From NCBI RefSeq assembly GCF_000165425.1, contig NW_001799189.1, forward strand, positions 128,728 through 192,727: a DNA stretch of 64,000 nt. Reading direction: 5' to 3'. The DNA is from Paramecium tetraurelia (lineage: Eukaryota > Ciliophora > Oligohymenophorea > Peniculida > Parameciidae). The position numbers were made by a program, and so were the translations under genes. The notes under the pieces were generated by a model. The model had not been told where the DNA came from. It made no database searches and saw only the letters and a program-made list of their open reading frames with translations. Positions 49,659-61,352 of the stretch are shown piece after piece (position 1 is the first letter of the stretch; each line of letters begins with the position of its first letter).

Positions 49659-52549
49659 ATGAATTTTTGGTGTTTTTTAATGTTGATTCTGCTTCAGCAA
49701 TCCTACTCTAGATTTTTTGGACTAACTAATAAATTGAGTAGTTAAAAACTAAAAGTAATAATATTACCTCACTCACATGATGATGTAGGTTGGTTAGATA
49801 CTGTTGATGAAATATATTTAAGAGGACCTGGTGTTAAAAACATTATTTCTTCATATATTAATGCATTGCTGGAAAATAAAGATAGGAAATTTGTTTAGGT
49901 GGAAATTGTATACTTTGAGAGATGGTGGAATGAGCAAAATGTTTTGATGTAATAGAAAGTAAAAGGCCTAGTTGAGAATGGTTAATTGAGTTTTGCTGCA
50001 GGAGGATTGGTGATGAATGATGAAGCCACACCATATTATGAAGACATTATAGATTAAATTACATATGGACATGAATTTTTATTCAAAACATTTAATTTTA
50101 TTCCAAAAGTGGGATGGCAAATTGATCCATTTGGACATTCAAATGCATAGAGCATATTATCGCATCTATTTGGTATGGAAGCATCTTTTTATGCGAGAAT
50201 TGATTATTAAGATAAAGAATAACGGTAGAAACATAAAGAATTAGAAATGATTCACGTCCCTTACACAACAAGCAAATAAAATTATCCAATCTTAATACAT
50301 GTCAATTATTTTCATTACTCAAGTCCTCCTCGTTTTGATTTCGATCCATTACGAAATTCAGGAGGTTATGTGAATGATCAAAATGTTTAATCAAAGGCTG
50401 ATGATCTAAATCAATATTTCGTAAGGCAAGGTTAATCTTACAGAGGCTAAATCATAACTCATACTCTAGGAGATGACAATGAATGGTCTAATTCGAAATC
50501 CTATTTTGAAAATATGGAGAAGGTGATTAATTACATAAACTCTCATCCAGAAAAGTACAATGTTGTAATTAAATTTGGAACTCCATAAGATTATGTCAAA
50601 GAAATCAATGAATATTCTGATGAAATCTTCTATCCAACCAAAAATGATGACTTTTTCCCTTATGCTGACAAATAACACTGTTATTGGACAGGGTATTTCA
50701 CAAGCAAAGTGGCATTTAAAGGTTTTGTGAGATACACTGGAAGATATTTCTAACAACTGAAAACCTTTGTTTCATATTAATTTGCTACAAAAAATTAAGA
50801 CATCTTAGATCTCAAACAACCACTCTTAAAAGCATTAAAAGAATTAGGCTATGCGTTAGGAGTATCTTAACATCATGATGCTGTTACAGGCACATCAAAG
50901 GATCACGTGACAAAAGATTACGTTAAGATTCTACATAGAGATTTGACCACAATGAACAAAGAATTCCATAGATTGTTGAAGATTGTGATTTAAAAGGATT
51001 TGGATGAGAAAAACATTGATTAACTCTATTAATATTCATACAATTCCACATCATCAGAATGTGCTGAAGTCTATGATAATCTATAGATCAATAAAACTAT
51101 TCTATTGACAGTTGTAGACACTAAAGTGAATGAAGGTGATTAAGATATCATCAAAATTAAGGTACCTAAAATACCACTTAATATAATTGATACTCAAAAC
51201 AAACCAATTCAAGGAGATGTTATCTGTAGTAATCCAAAAGATGAGTAAGATTGCACACTCTATTTCAATTACAAAATCAAAAAAGGAGTTCAATACTACA
51301 AAATCAAATAAGGTAAGAATAATGAAGAATCATCTGCAAAGATAATTGCTTCAGAAACTTTTACAAACATCACTGCTAATACTAAAATATCACTTGATAA
51401 TGGACCTGAGTTTTAGTTGCAATACAAATACTATGTTGCTTCTACTGATAATGTGTAACCAAGTGGTGCTTACATTTTTAGACCTTCAGGAGGAGCCTAA
51501 GTTTATGGATCCATCTAAGAAGTTAGAGTATTTAATGGAACTGTTGTGACTGAGTTGAATATTGAACGATCTAATGTTAATACATGGATAAGGAAATATA
51601 AGATATAGGACAATCAATATGAAGTGGAAACTTTTGTAGATTCTATTGCCAAAGAATAAAATAAAGGAAAGGAAGTTATCGTCATCTTTAAGAGCGAAGA
51701 CATTAAAAATCAAAAAGTATTCTACACTGATTCAAATGGAATGGATTTATAATAAAGAAAAATAGGGTTTCGGGAAACTTGGAGTCTTCAAAGTAATGAA
51801 TTTGTTGCTGAAAACTATTATCCCATAAATGGTATCATTTAAATTAAGGATCATGCCAGTCATAATGTTATGGCAGTAGTTAATGACAGATCTTAAGGTG
51901 GATCCAGTTTCAACGATGGAGAAATTGAAATTATGATTCATAGAAGAATGTATTCAGATGACAGAAGGGGAGTTGCTGAAGCATTAAATGAAGAAGAAGA
52001 TAATCCATAATGTAAAAATTCAGCGTAATAAAACTGTTCCAAAGTGGTTGGACTTAGATAAAACATTATTCATAAATTATTATTCTTTGATCAAGAGAAG
52101 AATCCAAATCTAGCAAGAAAAGCTTAATTATATTTAGATTTTCAACCAATTAAGGTTTTTGCAATTGATTCTTAAGAATCATTCACTGAAAATCTAGAAA
52201 TACAACCAACCTAATCTCTATTGAACTAAATTTAAGTTGTTAATCCAAATGGAGATGCTATTATCAAACTTTACTTGATACCAAGAGAGGAGAATAATGA
52301 ATATTTACTTAGAATCCATAATATGTAAGAGTAATCCAATGTCAAAATCTCATTCCCTAATGATATTTCAACATAAGAAACAATTTTGAGTGGTCTTAGA
52401 TAATGGTCAGAATAATAAAAATTAAGATTCGGTAATTACTATAAATATTTATTTTAGTTTGGAAAAAAAATGAGGTTTAAGATTCTATTTATGTACCATT
52501 AGATGAGGTTGCTCCATAGCAAATTAAGACATTTGTAATTAAAATTTGA
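49659..52549 (+). CDS. MAN2B1: Lysosomal alpha-mannosidase (glycoside hydrolase family 38)
   Basis: 954 aa with one 26-nt intron near the C-terminus; exact frame. A signal peptide (MNFWCFLMLILLQQSYS) precedes the catalytic domain, which opens with ILPHSHDDVGWLDTVDE; the His/Asp pair binds the catalytic zinc. The nucleophile region is GWQIDPFGHSNAQ (Asp in DPFGHS). Further conserved segments are HTLGDDNEW, YWTGYFTSK and GVSQHHDAVTGTSKDHV, where H-H-D-A-x-T-G-T is typical of the lysosomal subgroup. The C-terminus ends YVPLDEVAPQQIKTF, also conserved. The enzyme trims mannose from N-glycans in acidic digestive vacuoles or lysosomes and may be secreted. The intron is needed to reach this C-terminus; otherwise the frame runs on without homology. 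Confidence 0.95.
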
Positions 52550-52756
52550 AATGGATATATTATAATGTGATTATTAAAAAAATACATTTAATTTCGAAAA
52601 CTTCTTCTTCTTATTTAATTCAAGGTAATCCTAACCTTATTTATAATTGAAATAAGTTAATAAATTATATTCATTAATTATTATTATTCCAAAAATTTGG
52701 AAAATTAAGATCACTTAGGATTAGCATTCTGCTACCCTTTCATTTATTATTCCTAA

Positions 52757-53443
52757 TCAAATGGAGGATTTTAAATAGTTTACTGTGTTCGAATCCTATT
52801 AAACTTATTATACTAAATTTTGAACTTGTTGATTTTTTTTCTCAAGTTCTTTTAACTTGATGATAATTATATTTATTTAAAGGCTACTTCTTTGATTTTT
52901 ATAGTCTTAATTGGATGCCTTTTCCAATTTAATTAAATTTAAGTTTAATCCTTGATTTTATGCCTAATATTATTTTCTCTATCTCATTGAATTGTTTAAA
53001 TATTAGATTAATTTAATGATTCAAAATCTGTATAAGTTAATGGTATTAGCATCTTGTATTGATTATAAGATTTATTGCATTGGTATCAATTAATATTGCT
53101 AAGTTCAATGGCTAGATGATTATAATTTTTTTAATTCTTCCTTAAGAAATTATTAAAAAACAACCTAATACAATATATTAACCCAATTTCAGGTTGTTTT
53201 CTAAATAAAAAGAAAATTTTAATTAGTGTATAAGATTTTTCTAAATGTTGAATTATCAATTTAATTAATTCACTTCTATTTCTATTTGAAAAATTTATTA
53301 ATTCAATTTTTCTTTTACATTTATTCATTGAAAATTCAGTAACAGTACCAACATTTCTATTATATTTTCATTTATCTTAAGTCTGATTTCTCTTTACCTT
53401 TGTTTAAACTCCTATAGATAGGATCAACAATAGAACGTGCCAT
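52757..53443 (-). CDS. Possible coiled-coil gene, exons unresolved
   Basis: On the minus strand an opening MARSIVDPIYRSLNKG and a closing coiled coil (LIKLEKASNQDYKN, IIIIKLKELEKKNQQVQN, ending YLKSSI and TGA at 52757) both look like protein, with a middle part in another frame (NRNRSELIKLIIQHLEKS). I could not join them with micro-introns. The gap between the mannosidase and the AGC kinase would otherwise be 1.2 kb, unusual for this compact genome, which favours a real gene. Confidence 0.38.
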
Positions 53444-53784
53444 TCTAGAGAATTAAAATAATTATTCTAGATCGATATTAATTTATCCTGGATTGGAAAT
53501 TTAAATTGACATAGAAGGAAAATCAGCTTAAAAATTAAGTATAATAAAATATCCGTTTATTCTCTAATATTTGCAGTTGGTCTCATCATATATTAGAATA
53601 ATTCTTGAAATATTTAGAATCGACTATTTTGATTCCATCTCTTCTTTAAATGGGTTTATAAATTTTCTGCTCAGTTAAGATAAGTTCTAATATTCTTATA
53701 AACTAATATTTGCTAATTAAGTAAATAATAATGTTAATGGCATTCAAAATTTTAAGTAAACAAATTAAGAGATCATAACTTTAG
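53444..53784. other. Intergenic, AT-rich
   Basis: About 340 bp between two minus-strand genes. No protein-like frame and no RNA gene recognised. Confidence 0.4.
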
Positions 53785-54943
53785 TCATTTTTACATACAA
53801 CTTTCAGGGTCATAACAGTATTAGTTAAATTATTCTTAAATATTAATAATAATAATACCATTAAGAGTTTTATTTCTGAGAATAGCATAATTATCATCCT
53901 GAGGGGTTTCAATAGAATCAAATGAAGAACTAGATTTTGAAACAGATTTTGGCTTATAAGGGGCAAGCATTATCTTTTTTGATAATAAATTCCAATCAAA
54001 TTAGGAAAACCATGGATGGTTTTTAACATCATTAGGATTTTAAGTTCCTAATCTATTAATTGGTTTTCTTTAAATTAACTAATACTATAAATTTGAATTA
54101 CTTGATTGACAAAATCTGCAGCCTCAAGAGACCAAGCCACTGGCAAATCCATTCTTTTCACTTAAACCTGTTGACCAAGAATTTACTCTCGTATTTCCTA
54201 TCTTGTTTTCCCAACATAAGGTCGTTTACCAAGCATGCATTCATATACTATAACCCCAAGTGCAAAAAAGTCTACAGAAATCCCATGGTTTTATCTACAA
54301 ATTACTTCAGGAGCCATATAACCTGGGGTACCACTTATATCTGATGAGTTTTCAGGTCTCCAAATTCTTGCAATTCCCATATCTGTAAGCCTCAAGTATC
54401 CTTTATCATCAAACACGAGATTTTCTGGTTTTAGATCTCTATGGATGATTCCTTACTAATGTAAATAGTCTAAGCTGGTAATTATGCAAGCAGCAAAAAA
54501 TTCTAAAATGAACAAATTTTCATACTCACTTCTTATTCCGAGAACCTTTTGTTTCTATATATATGGCATCTTAAGTCACCCCCAGTTAACAAATCTAATA
54601 CCAGATATAGGTTTTCCTTATCTTGGAATGCAGAATGCATATTCACAATAAAAGGGTGTCTTAGTTAGATTAGAAGGTTTTTCTCATTCAAAATTGCTGT
54701 AATGCTTTTTTGATTAATGATTCTAGCTTCGTTTGTAATAAATACTTTGCCTTAGACATTTTTTTGATGGCAAACAGCTGATTATTCTTTTTTCTTCTGA
54801 CTTTGAGAACTCTTCCAAAACCACCTTTGCCTAAGACTTCTAGGATTTCGTAATTTCTTATAGATTACACTGAAAGTATATTTAATATCCTTACTAGCTT
54901 CTTAGAACTCTTCCTTTTGGCCTAGGACATTGCAATTTCCCAT
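53785..54943 (-). CDS. AGC-type Ser/Thr kinase, N-myristoylatable
   Basis: About 360 aa. The start MGNCNVLGQ is a strong N-myristoylation/palmitoylation signal. Kinase motifs: [72 protein letters not shown] (DMG instead of DFG), [10 protein letters not shown], and a shortened C-lobe ending with a Ser-rich tail ([14 protein letters not shown]). The N-lobe phrase [12 protein letters not shown] with the GGDL motif indicates the AGC group, nearest in style to the YANK/STK32 branch. Introns: 25 nt after KEEFQEA and 27 nt after RFSEQE, with others further on. It is adjacent to and co-directional with PDK1, the classical activator of AGC kinases, 66 bp away. Confidence 0.85.
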
Positions 54944-55009
54944 AAATATGAATATTAATTATTACAGTCTTAATCATATATTATATTTGTCATATTTAAA
55001 TGTAATAGA

Positions 55010-56484
55010 TCATTTTAGACCATTATTCAAAGTTTCTCCAATTAAACTAATCCATTTCTTAGCATTTTAAGACTAATAGACTAATTTTATATTTTTACTT
55101 TAAAAATATATTTTTATTTTTCATCTATTATGACAAATTTATCTTGTTTAAGCAATTAGTATTTCAAAAATTAAGTAACATGAATCACAGTCTTTTTGTC
55201 ATTCAACTTTGGATTTGTATAATGAATTGAAGGAATATCATTGATAATTTATAATACTAGGAGTCTTGGAGAGTAGTATGATATAAGGACTATTTTTAAA
55301 ATGATTATTTTAAATTTTACATCCGGAATCTTTTTCAACCATTTCCTAATAGATAATTTTTGATATTGGTTCTTGGACAAAGGTTTTTGATTTTCTTTGA
55401 TCTCTATGGATTTGAAGAGGTTAAGGTGGATTCATTTGCCATAAGGAATTAAAATCAATATCAGCAAAATAGGGGTGACTCTTGATTTTGGAGTAATCGA
55501 CCAATCTATCATTTAGATCCTTCTCTAAAAATAGCTTCATCAAATCCTGGGCTTATTAAGGAACGCTCTTGACAATAAATGAGTAATTTAAATACTTATG
55601 GAAATATAATTTGATCTGTCACAATTTTTTTATATAAGTCTTCTGAGTCTTCTTTGCTTTCTGTTTTGAATGGTATGGTTCCAGTGTACATCTTATACAT
55701 CATGATGGCTAATGCCCATAAATCTGTCCCTGGACCTACTGGTTTATCAGAAATCATCTCGGGAGTCAAATACGCATTTGTTCCTACAAAGCTATATTGT
55801 CTTCTTCTCTCTGTATCTACAAAGTCTTTTCTGTAATTCTCTATGGCTTACACTATTTTTTGTGGAACCTTTTCCTAATCATAGATGACTGCAGTTCCGA
55901 AATCTATTAATTTAAGATGCTTCTCCTCAGTGATTAATAAATTTTCAGGCTTGTCTTAAATTGTAAATATACTTTTATGTCTCTATGTACTATTCCTTTT
56001 GAATGGATATATTCTAGAATGGATACAATTTCAGCCGTATAAAATTTTATTATTTGATGAGTCAACTTTTAATCTATATTAAGATTGATTTAATACTGCC
56101 ATAGAGCTTTAAAAATTCACCAAAACAATCCGATGCCAATTCAACTAAAAAGTACAAATTATTTTTGTCTTAAAATGTAGAATGTAATTTAATTATTCCA
56201 TCATATTTTAGATATTAAAGCATCTCTTTCTCAATGTATGCATGATGTTGCTTTTTATTCTAACTACTAGATATAATCGATACCAATTTCATAAAATTTT
56301 TATCTATTATTTTTATTGCATAGACCGGACATTGATTACTATTGCCTTTTTAAACATCCTCCTTCTTTTGGCAACTGTATACAGTACTATAAGCCCCATC
56401 ACCCATCTATTAGATCTTGATAAAATCTTCAATGCTTATTTTCTTTTTGATTGGAGTCTCTGTTTCTTACGAATTTTATATCAT
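55010..56484 (-). CDS. PDPK1: PDK1-like kinase (PDPK1) with C-terminal PH domain
   Basis: Kinase domain: IEDFIKIQQMGDGAYSTVYS (PDK1 typically has a Ser-Thr-Val glycine loop), YAIKIIDK, HRDIKPENLL, LIDFGTAVIY, then SFVGTNAYLTPEM with the activation-loop Ser, DLWALAIMMYKMYTG. The C-terminus is a PH domain as in animal PDK1: RLLVLQIINDIPSIHYTNP, then TVIHVTQFLKY, and AKKWISLIGETLNNGLK with the invariant Trp of the last helix. The PH part is recovered only after removing introns of 31 nt and 26 nt; another of 23 nt precedes LTHQIIKFYTAEIV. PDK1 phosphorylates the activation loops of AGC kinases at phosphoinositide-rich membranes. Its start ATG overlaps the B-box gene's stop (ATGA). Confidence 0.9.
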
Positions 56485-57704
56485 TAATATTATTATAAAC
56501 TCTAATTAACAAAATCAGGTCTAGTATTATTCCGCACATGAGGTTCTTCATAGATTATTTGTGATTAAGCAAAATAATCGTTTTCTACTTCGCACTTAGG
56601 CGCTGGAGCAGAATGGAATTGGTTCTGATTTTAGTACACTCTTTAGCTGGATTACGGTATTTATTATTAATGGAATTGATACTAAGATGGCGCTTAATTG
56701 AAAGGTGTTAATGGAATAAAATAAGGTTGTTATTGATACTGAACCGGATTTCTAGCTGGAGAAGCAAATTATGGAACTATAACTTATTATTTCATAGGTT
56801 AAATAGGGAATTATGCTAATTATCCTTTTTCTTCTTGCAATGGCAATTAAATGATATATTTAAGTCCCTCATGTAGTTTTTGAACAAATTTCTCTATGGA
56901 TACCGAAAGGTTCTTATAATCTTATTTCCATTTGCTATCCACATAATCTAAAAACCCATTCACATCTTGAACCTCTTTGGAATTTAATGTTTCCATTTGC
57001 ATATCGAATAGTTTACAAAATTCAATAGTAAAAGCATTACTAAAATAGGTTTTTATCATTTTCATGTAGTTATCTTTCATTAAATTTAATAGATAAATTC
57101 TACAAATTATTTAATCGAATTTACTTTTTATTTACAATTTCAGCTTCCTTATTGTTTTTAAATTCATATTCTTTATGATTTACATAGGTTTATATCTTTT
57201 AGAATGCTTCTTCAATATCATTTCCCATATTTTCCGAAACTTTCAATTGTTGATTTAATTATTCTAATTCATTAATGACTTTATTCCTCTCTTCCTAGTT
57301 ACTTAATTTAATCTCCTTTTATTTCTCCAGAAACTCTTTTTTAAAAACATCCATCTTTTTTTATACAACCTTCAAATTTTTTTCTACAACACTTTAAAAA
57401 TAAGTATTCTCATTTCCAATTCGATTTTCTTCTTGAATTAACTCAGATTCGCCTTTAATTAAATATTTCAACCCAAGACCTACATTTCTGCTGTTACTTT
57501 AATAAGTTTACAAGACTCCATTTTCTAATAAATTTGAAAGTTCTTCTAACTTTTTAAATTACAATTCAAATTTACTTTATGTGATTTTTCATGAATCTTG
57601 ACTGCACATGGTGAACACATTACTCGTTGCTAACACTATTTTTCTAAACAAACCCAACTGATTTTTTATTTAGGATGTTGAGTGCATGTTTAATCGAATT
57701 CCAT
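56481..57704 (-). CDS. B-box-type zinc-finger/coiled-coil protein with Pro/Gln tail
   Basis: 390 aa after two introns (26 and 25 nt), exact frame. Residues 4-40 form a B-box-like zinc site: CTQHPKQKISWVCLEKQC, then CSPCAVKIHEKSH, giving C-x2-H...C...C-x2-C...H...H. A coiled-coil region follows (VVEKNLKVVQKKMDVFKKEF, INELEQLNQQLKVSENMG), then a second helical part (YFSNAFTIEFCKLFDMQME) and a Pro/Gln/Tyr-rich tail ending EEPHVRNNTRPDFVNQ. The order of B-box then coiled coil resembles TRIM proteins without the RING; such proteins are usually scaffolds. The stop codon shares bases with the PDK1 start. Confidence 0.75.
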
Positions 57705-57814
57705 TTTGTTAATGATAATTTATTATAAATTGTTTTATACAATTAACTGTCACCACTTTATAACCCAGTTTATTTTAATCTATTTAATTAATTTCAACAG
57801 CTAATTTTTATCAA

Positions 57815-58540
57815 ATGGATCCCAATCACTCAAGAAAGCCATCTCAAAATGCCAGAGCTTTGACTCTTGCTGATCTAGACTAACAATCAATATCAGAGGA
57901 CTCTGCTATGGACTTGGATTAATCACAATTGCACAGATTGGGAATCGATATTAGCAATATATAAGCAGCTGATGTGACTCAGAATGATGAACCTAGCAAA
58001 TCAATTATGCACTTTTCTAAGAAGAATAGCGATTCAACTACCAATGTTGACTTAACTTAGCACATATTCTAATTCAAGCAAAAAATTTAGGATCTGCAAC
58101 TGGAATTAGGATCTGATCGATCTGATCCTTATGAAATTTCTATACATTCATTTAAGAATCAAGAAGACAATTCGCAAAATAAAGGGTTGTGTGTTTCAGA
58201 AGCACTCGGTACAAACATTAACTCTTAAAATTAACTGAAAAATTAAGATTAATAAAATTCAACGTCGTATTAATTCAAGGCTCCAAACACATCTTTATCA
58301 TCTGGGGGTCTTAGTTATAATCTCCCGCATCTAAATTCAACTGGGAATAAAGCTCCTCTTAATGCTAATCCAATTGGAAACCTATATGAATAGTTAGAGT
58401 ATCATAGATTGAAATTTTATGATTCCTACATGCCAGAACAACATAAGGTACTCAATAATCCACTCAAATTCCTTAAATATAAATTGCATTAACAAAATAG
58501 ATATGCATTCGATCATTGTTTAGATTGCTTAATTCATTGA
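57815..58540 (+). CDS. Unknown Ser/Asn/Gln-rich protein, 241 aa, intronless
   Basis: Begins MDPNHSRKPSQNARALTL. Mostly disordered and rich in Ser, Asn, Gln and Asp, with a few Leu-spaced segments (LTLADLDQQSISEDSAMDL, HIFQFKQKIQDLQLELG) and a more ordered C-terminus (NLYEQLEYHRLKFYDSYMPE, FLKYKLHQQNRYAFDHC). Multiple potential phosphorylation sites. No family recognised. It is divergent from the B-box gene (110 bp). A shorter form would arise if gtactcaat... at about 58447 were spliced, but no acceptor of suitable distance is convincing. Confidence 0.68.
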
Positions 58541-59065
58541 AAATGATATATACAATTAATTAACTTTATGTAAATCTTATTTCCATTTTTATTAGTAATT
58601 TCTTAATTTAGATTTCTCAAGCTTAGCCTATTCTATTAGTTTTTCTTATACCAAATTATCAAAATGATGTCAATAACAATTATTGGATATTTTTTTACTA
58701 TTATTTCTAAGAAAAACAAATATTTAGAACAAAATTGTTTAAAGATAATAATTTCAACTTTTCCTTAAAGTTTCATTCCAGGAGTTTTTGTCATATTTAT
58801 TCATTTAATCAAAATTATTAGGAATTCGGTATTTCGTTAAGTGCAATTGCGAAAAAGGGGATTGCTCGATAGAGAGGTGTTGGGAAATGACAAACTAATT
58901 ATCAATTCGATTTGAAAAATAAATAAAAATTAGAAGTTAATTTGTCCATATTTTAAATTAAATTTGATTTAATACAATTTTGATATAATATGAAAAGATC
59001 ATAATCAAGGATAAGGTCTATAATATGAAGGCATCATTTGTGACATCTAGAAATGAGGTGATAAT
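58541..59065. other. Convergent intergenic region
   Basis: About 525 bp of AT-rich DNA between the 241-aa gene (+) and the HTH gene (-). No coding sequence or RNA gene recognised. Confidence 0.4.
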
Positions 59066-59816
59066 TCATACCATCTATTATAATTGGTTATATTAATAAG
59101 TTAATTAGGAGTAGTTCTGAGTTAATTATTATTTTTCCTATTGCAATTACTGTACTCGGCCTTATAATAATAAATTCTAATATTTATTAATTTAAGTTTA
59201 TTTACCTATGTGTTTAATTATTAAATAAATAGAGCTTAACTCCTATTGGTCTCTTCTGCTTATAGATAAAGATTTGTGTCTAAATTATCTTACACCACAT
59301 CAGCTTTTTTCGGTAGTGATTCACCATAATTTGGTTTATCTGAAGTGGCTAAAAATTTAAAATTTGTAATTACTTTGGTTTAGAATTTCTTACTTGGTTT
59401 ATAAGGTTTTCTTGTTCTCTCTCTTTATTTTCTTTGAAGTGCGACCCTCCTTTCTATAAATTTGCATAATTGCCTTTGCAGTTGAAAAATTAATATTTAA
59501 TTCCTTAGCTGCGCTTTTTATAGTACAGCCTGTTGTAGACACTTGCTTTATCAACTTCTGTCGCTATTCATTTGATATTTTGGCATATTTTAGGCCATGC
59601 TTTCCTATGACTTTATTTTTTAAACTTACCTCTATATTTATAGAGAAGCTCCTTCTCCTCTTCAGGAGTTCTCTTGGACGAGGGCTTTTAGTTTAAGTCC
59701 TGCGCGAAATCATATGAAGAGTCAGAAGAATCTGATCCATGTGATGAAGTTGAAGAATCATCTTTTAGCATTTATTAGGGATCCTCTACCTTGGAAAGCT
59801 GCTCTATTGATGCCAT
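59066..59816 (-). CDS. Helix-turn-helix DNA-binding protein, 223 aa
   Basis: Three introns (25, 25 and 29 nt) restore an exact frame. N-terminus acidic and Ser-rich (DDSSTSSHGSDSSDSS). Residues about 62-115 form a HTH: KISNEQRQKLIKQVSTTGCT, then IKSAAKELNINFSTAKAIMQ and IYRKEGRTSKK. The spacing of A-A-x-x-L-x-I-x-x-S-T-A-K matches Psq/transposase-type or homeodomain-like HTH domains (as in Pipsqueak or Tc1/mariner and IS630 N-termini). No DDE catalytic domain follows; instead there is a Gln-rich coiled coil (VQQLQQEKQQLTQ) suited to dimerisation. It may be a transcription factor or a domesticated transposase N-terminus. The gene is about 470 bp from the next minus gene. Confidence 0.75.
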
Positions 59817-60289
59817 ACAATTTGAACGTATCAATTTAAAACAATAATTGAAAAAAAATGTTGATATATCGGCATTTATATTCTGAAAATTTAATGTATG
59901 CTTATAAAAGATATGATAATATAAAAGTCTCTATTAATTCATATAAATATAATTAATTGCATTTCAAATTGAGGACGCAATCTATTCTGATAAAGTGAAT
60001 TGATTATTAGACTCCATCTTATATATTGTTGAAATGACAATAAAAAATATGTAATAGTCTCACACTTTACGTATTTAGATGGAATTTTCTACAGACATAT
60101 TTACGAAACTAAAAAGCAAATAGACAAGTTTTAAATCCCTCGAAGCACAAAGTCTACGTAGATTAGATAAAAACTAGCAATTTATATTTTTATAAGAATT
60201 AATTTAAACCATTCTTTTTTTTAAAAAAACTAAGAAACTTTCGAGCTTGTTAAAGTAATTGTCCAATATAATTTAGTTAAATAAAATGA
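59817..60289. other. Intergenic, AT-rich
   Basis: About 470 bp between two minus-strand genes, presumably with the HTH promoter. Somewhat more GC-containing words (ctacgtag near 60162) but no gene or RNA recognised. Confidence 0.4.
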
Positions 60290-61257
60290 TCAACTTTTCT
60301 AATGCAGTCCACGCTTACTTGTTTTCGTTTAATTCAACTTCAAATTTTTTTTATCAATTGGTTTTTTATTAGATGGTGAACGACTTAGTGATTTTTTGCT
60401 GTTATTTTTTTTATCTGTTTTAAGATTGTCTTTGGCTGATAATTTAGGTTTCATTATAGATTCTCCTTCTGATTGTTAAGCTACTGATTTTCTTGATTGT
60501 CTTTAAGGTTGTACTTAAGATAAAACTTTCTAATGATTAAAATCAGAATGTAAATTTTGCACATTACTCTTTAAGACATCTTGATCTTTTAATAGATTAT
60601 CCATAAGTAATTTCAAATCGCTTAACTATTATTCTACTATCTTATCATGATGCTGTCTTTCAGTATCTTGAATCTTGATTTAAGGATCTGGTTGTTATTC
60701 AAGTTTTGCTATACGTTGCTCTAATTTCTAATAATCTACTTTTAATGCGCTCTATCGAATTTCACTCATCATAACATCGATTTTACGATTTATGGATTTC
60801 TCAAACTACTCAAAAGCTGGTTATTAATCTTTTATTTAAGTAGCTTCCAATAACTCTAATCGATATTGGGTTTCATGTAATTGTTGATTAACGTTTCTCA
60901 ATTCATTATGATATAATTCCTCCATTTTTGTATTTATGTGCCTAGTAATCTTACCGTTTTCTTATTCTTAAGTCTCTGCAAAATTTTACAATAGTTTAAT
61001 TAACTTAATGAAGTTCTTCAACTTTTCATCATGATCTTCAATTAATTATTCTATGCCTCTCATTCTCTATTCATATTTCTTATGAACCATGGTTGCTGCC
61101 TACAAATTACAAATACTTATACTTTTTCCAATTGTTGCTCAAGATATTAAATATAATTTTCTTTATTGTGATGGAGCATTTTCCTATCTTCACTTGTTGT
61201 CTTTAAAATGGGGGACACGCTCCTTCTGTGCTTATCAGAGTAGTTAGAGTGATTCAT
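60290..61257 (-). CDS. Coiled-coil protein with basic Ser/Lys tail, 314 aa
   Basis: One 23-nt intron; exact frame. N-terminus basic with SP sites (RRSVSPILKTTSEDRK), then coiled coil over about 200 residues (YIQYLEQQLEK, MRGIEQLIEDHDEKL, LEQRIAKLEQQ, QLSDLKLLMDNLL), and a strongly basic, Ser-rich C-terminus (KKNNSKKSLSRSPSNKKP) that could bind microtubules or nucleic acid. Similar proteins occur in ciliary basal bodies, but no specific family is recognised. It is 95 bp downstream of the DP gene on the same strand. Confidence 0.72.
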
Positions 61258-61352
61258 CAAAATATCTGAATTAAATTACTGTTATTATTATTAGTTTGTT
61301 AAGAAATATTAAGCATATTTATTATTAAAATAATCAAAGAAAATAAAAATAT

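Noticed and set aside
52900-53000. A second ATGA overlap (around 52990) between minus-strand frames
   Set aside because: Neither frame has a supported gene model; ATGA is frequent by chance in AT-rich DNA with TGA as the only stop.
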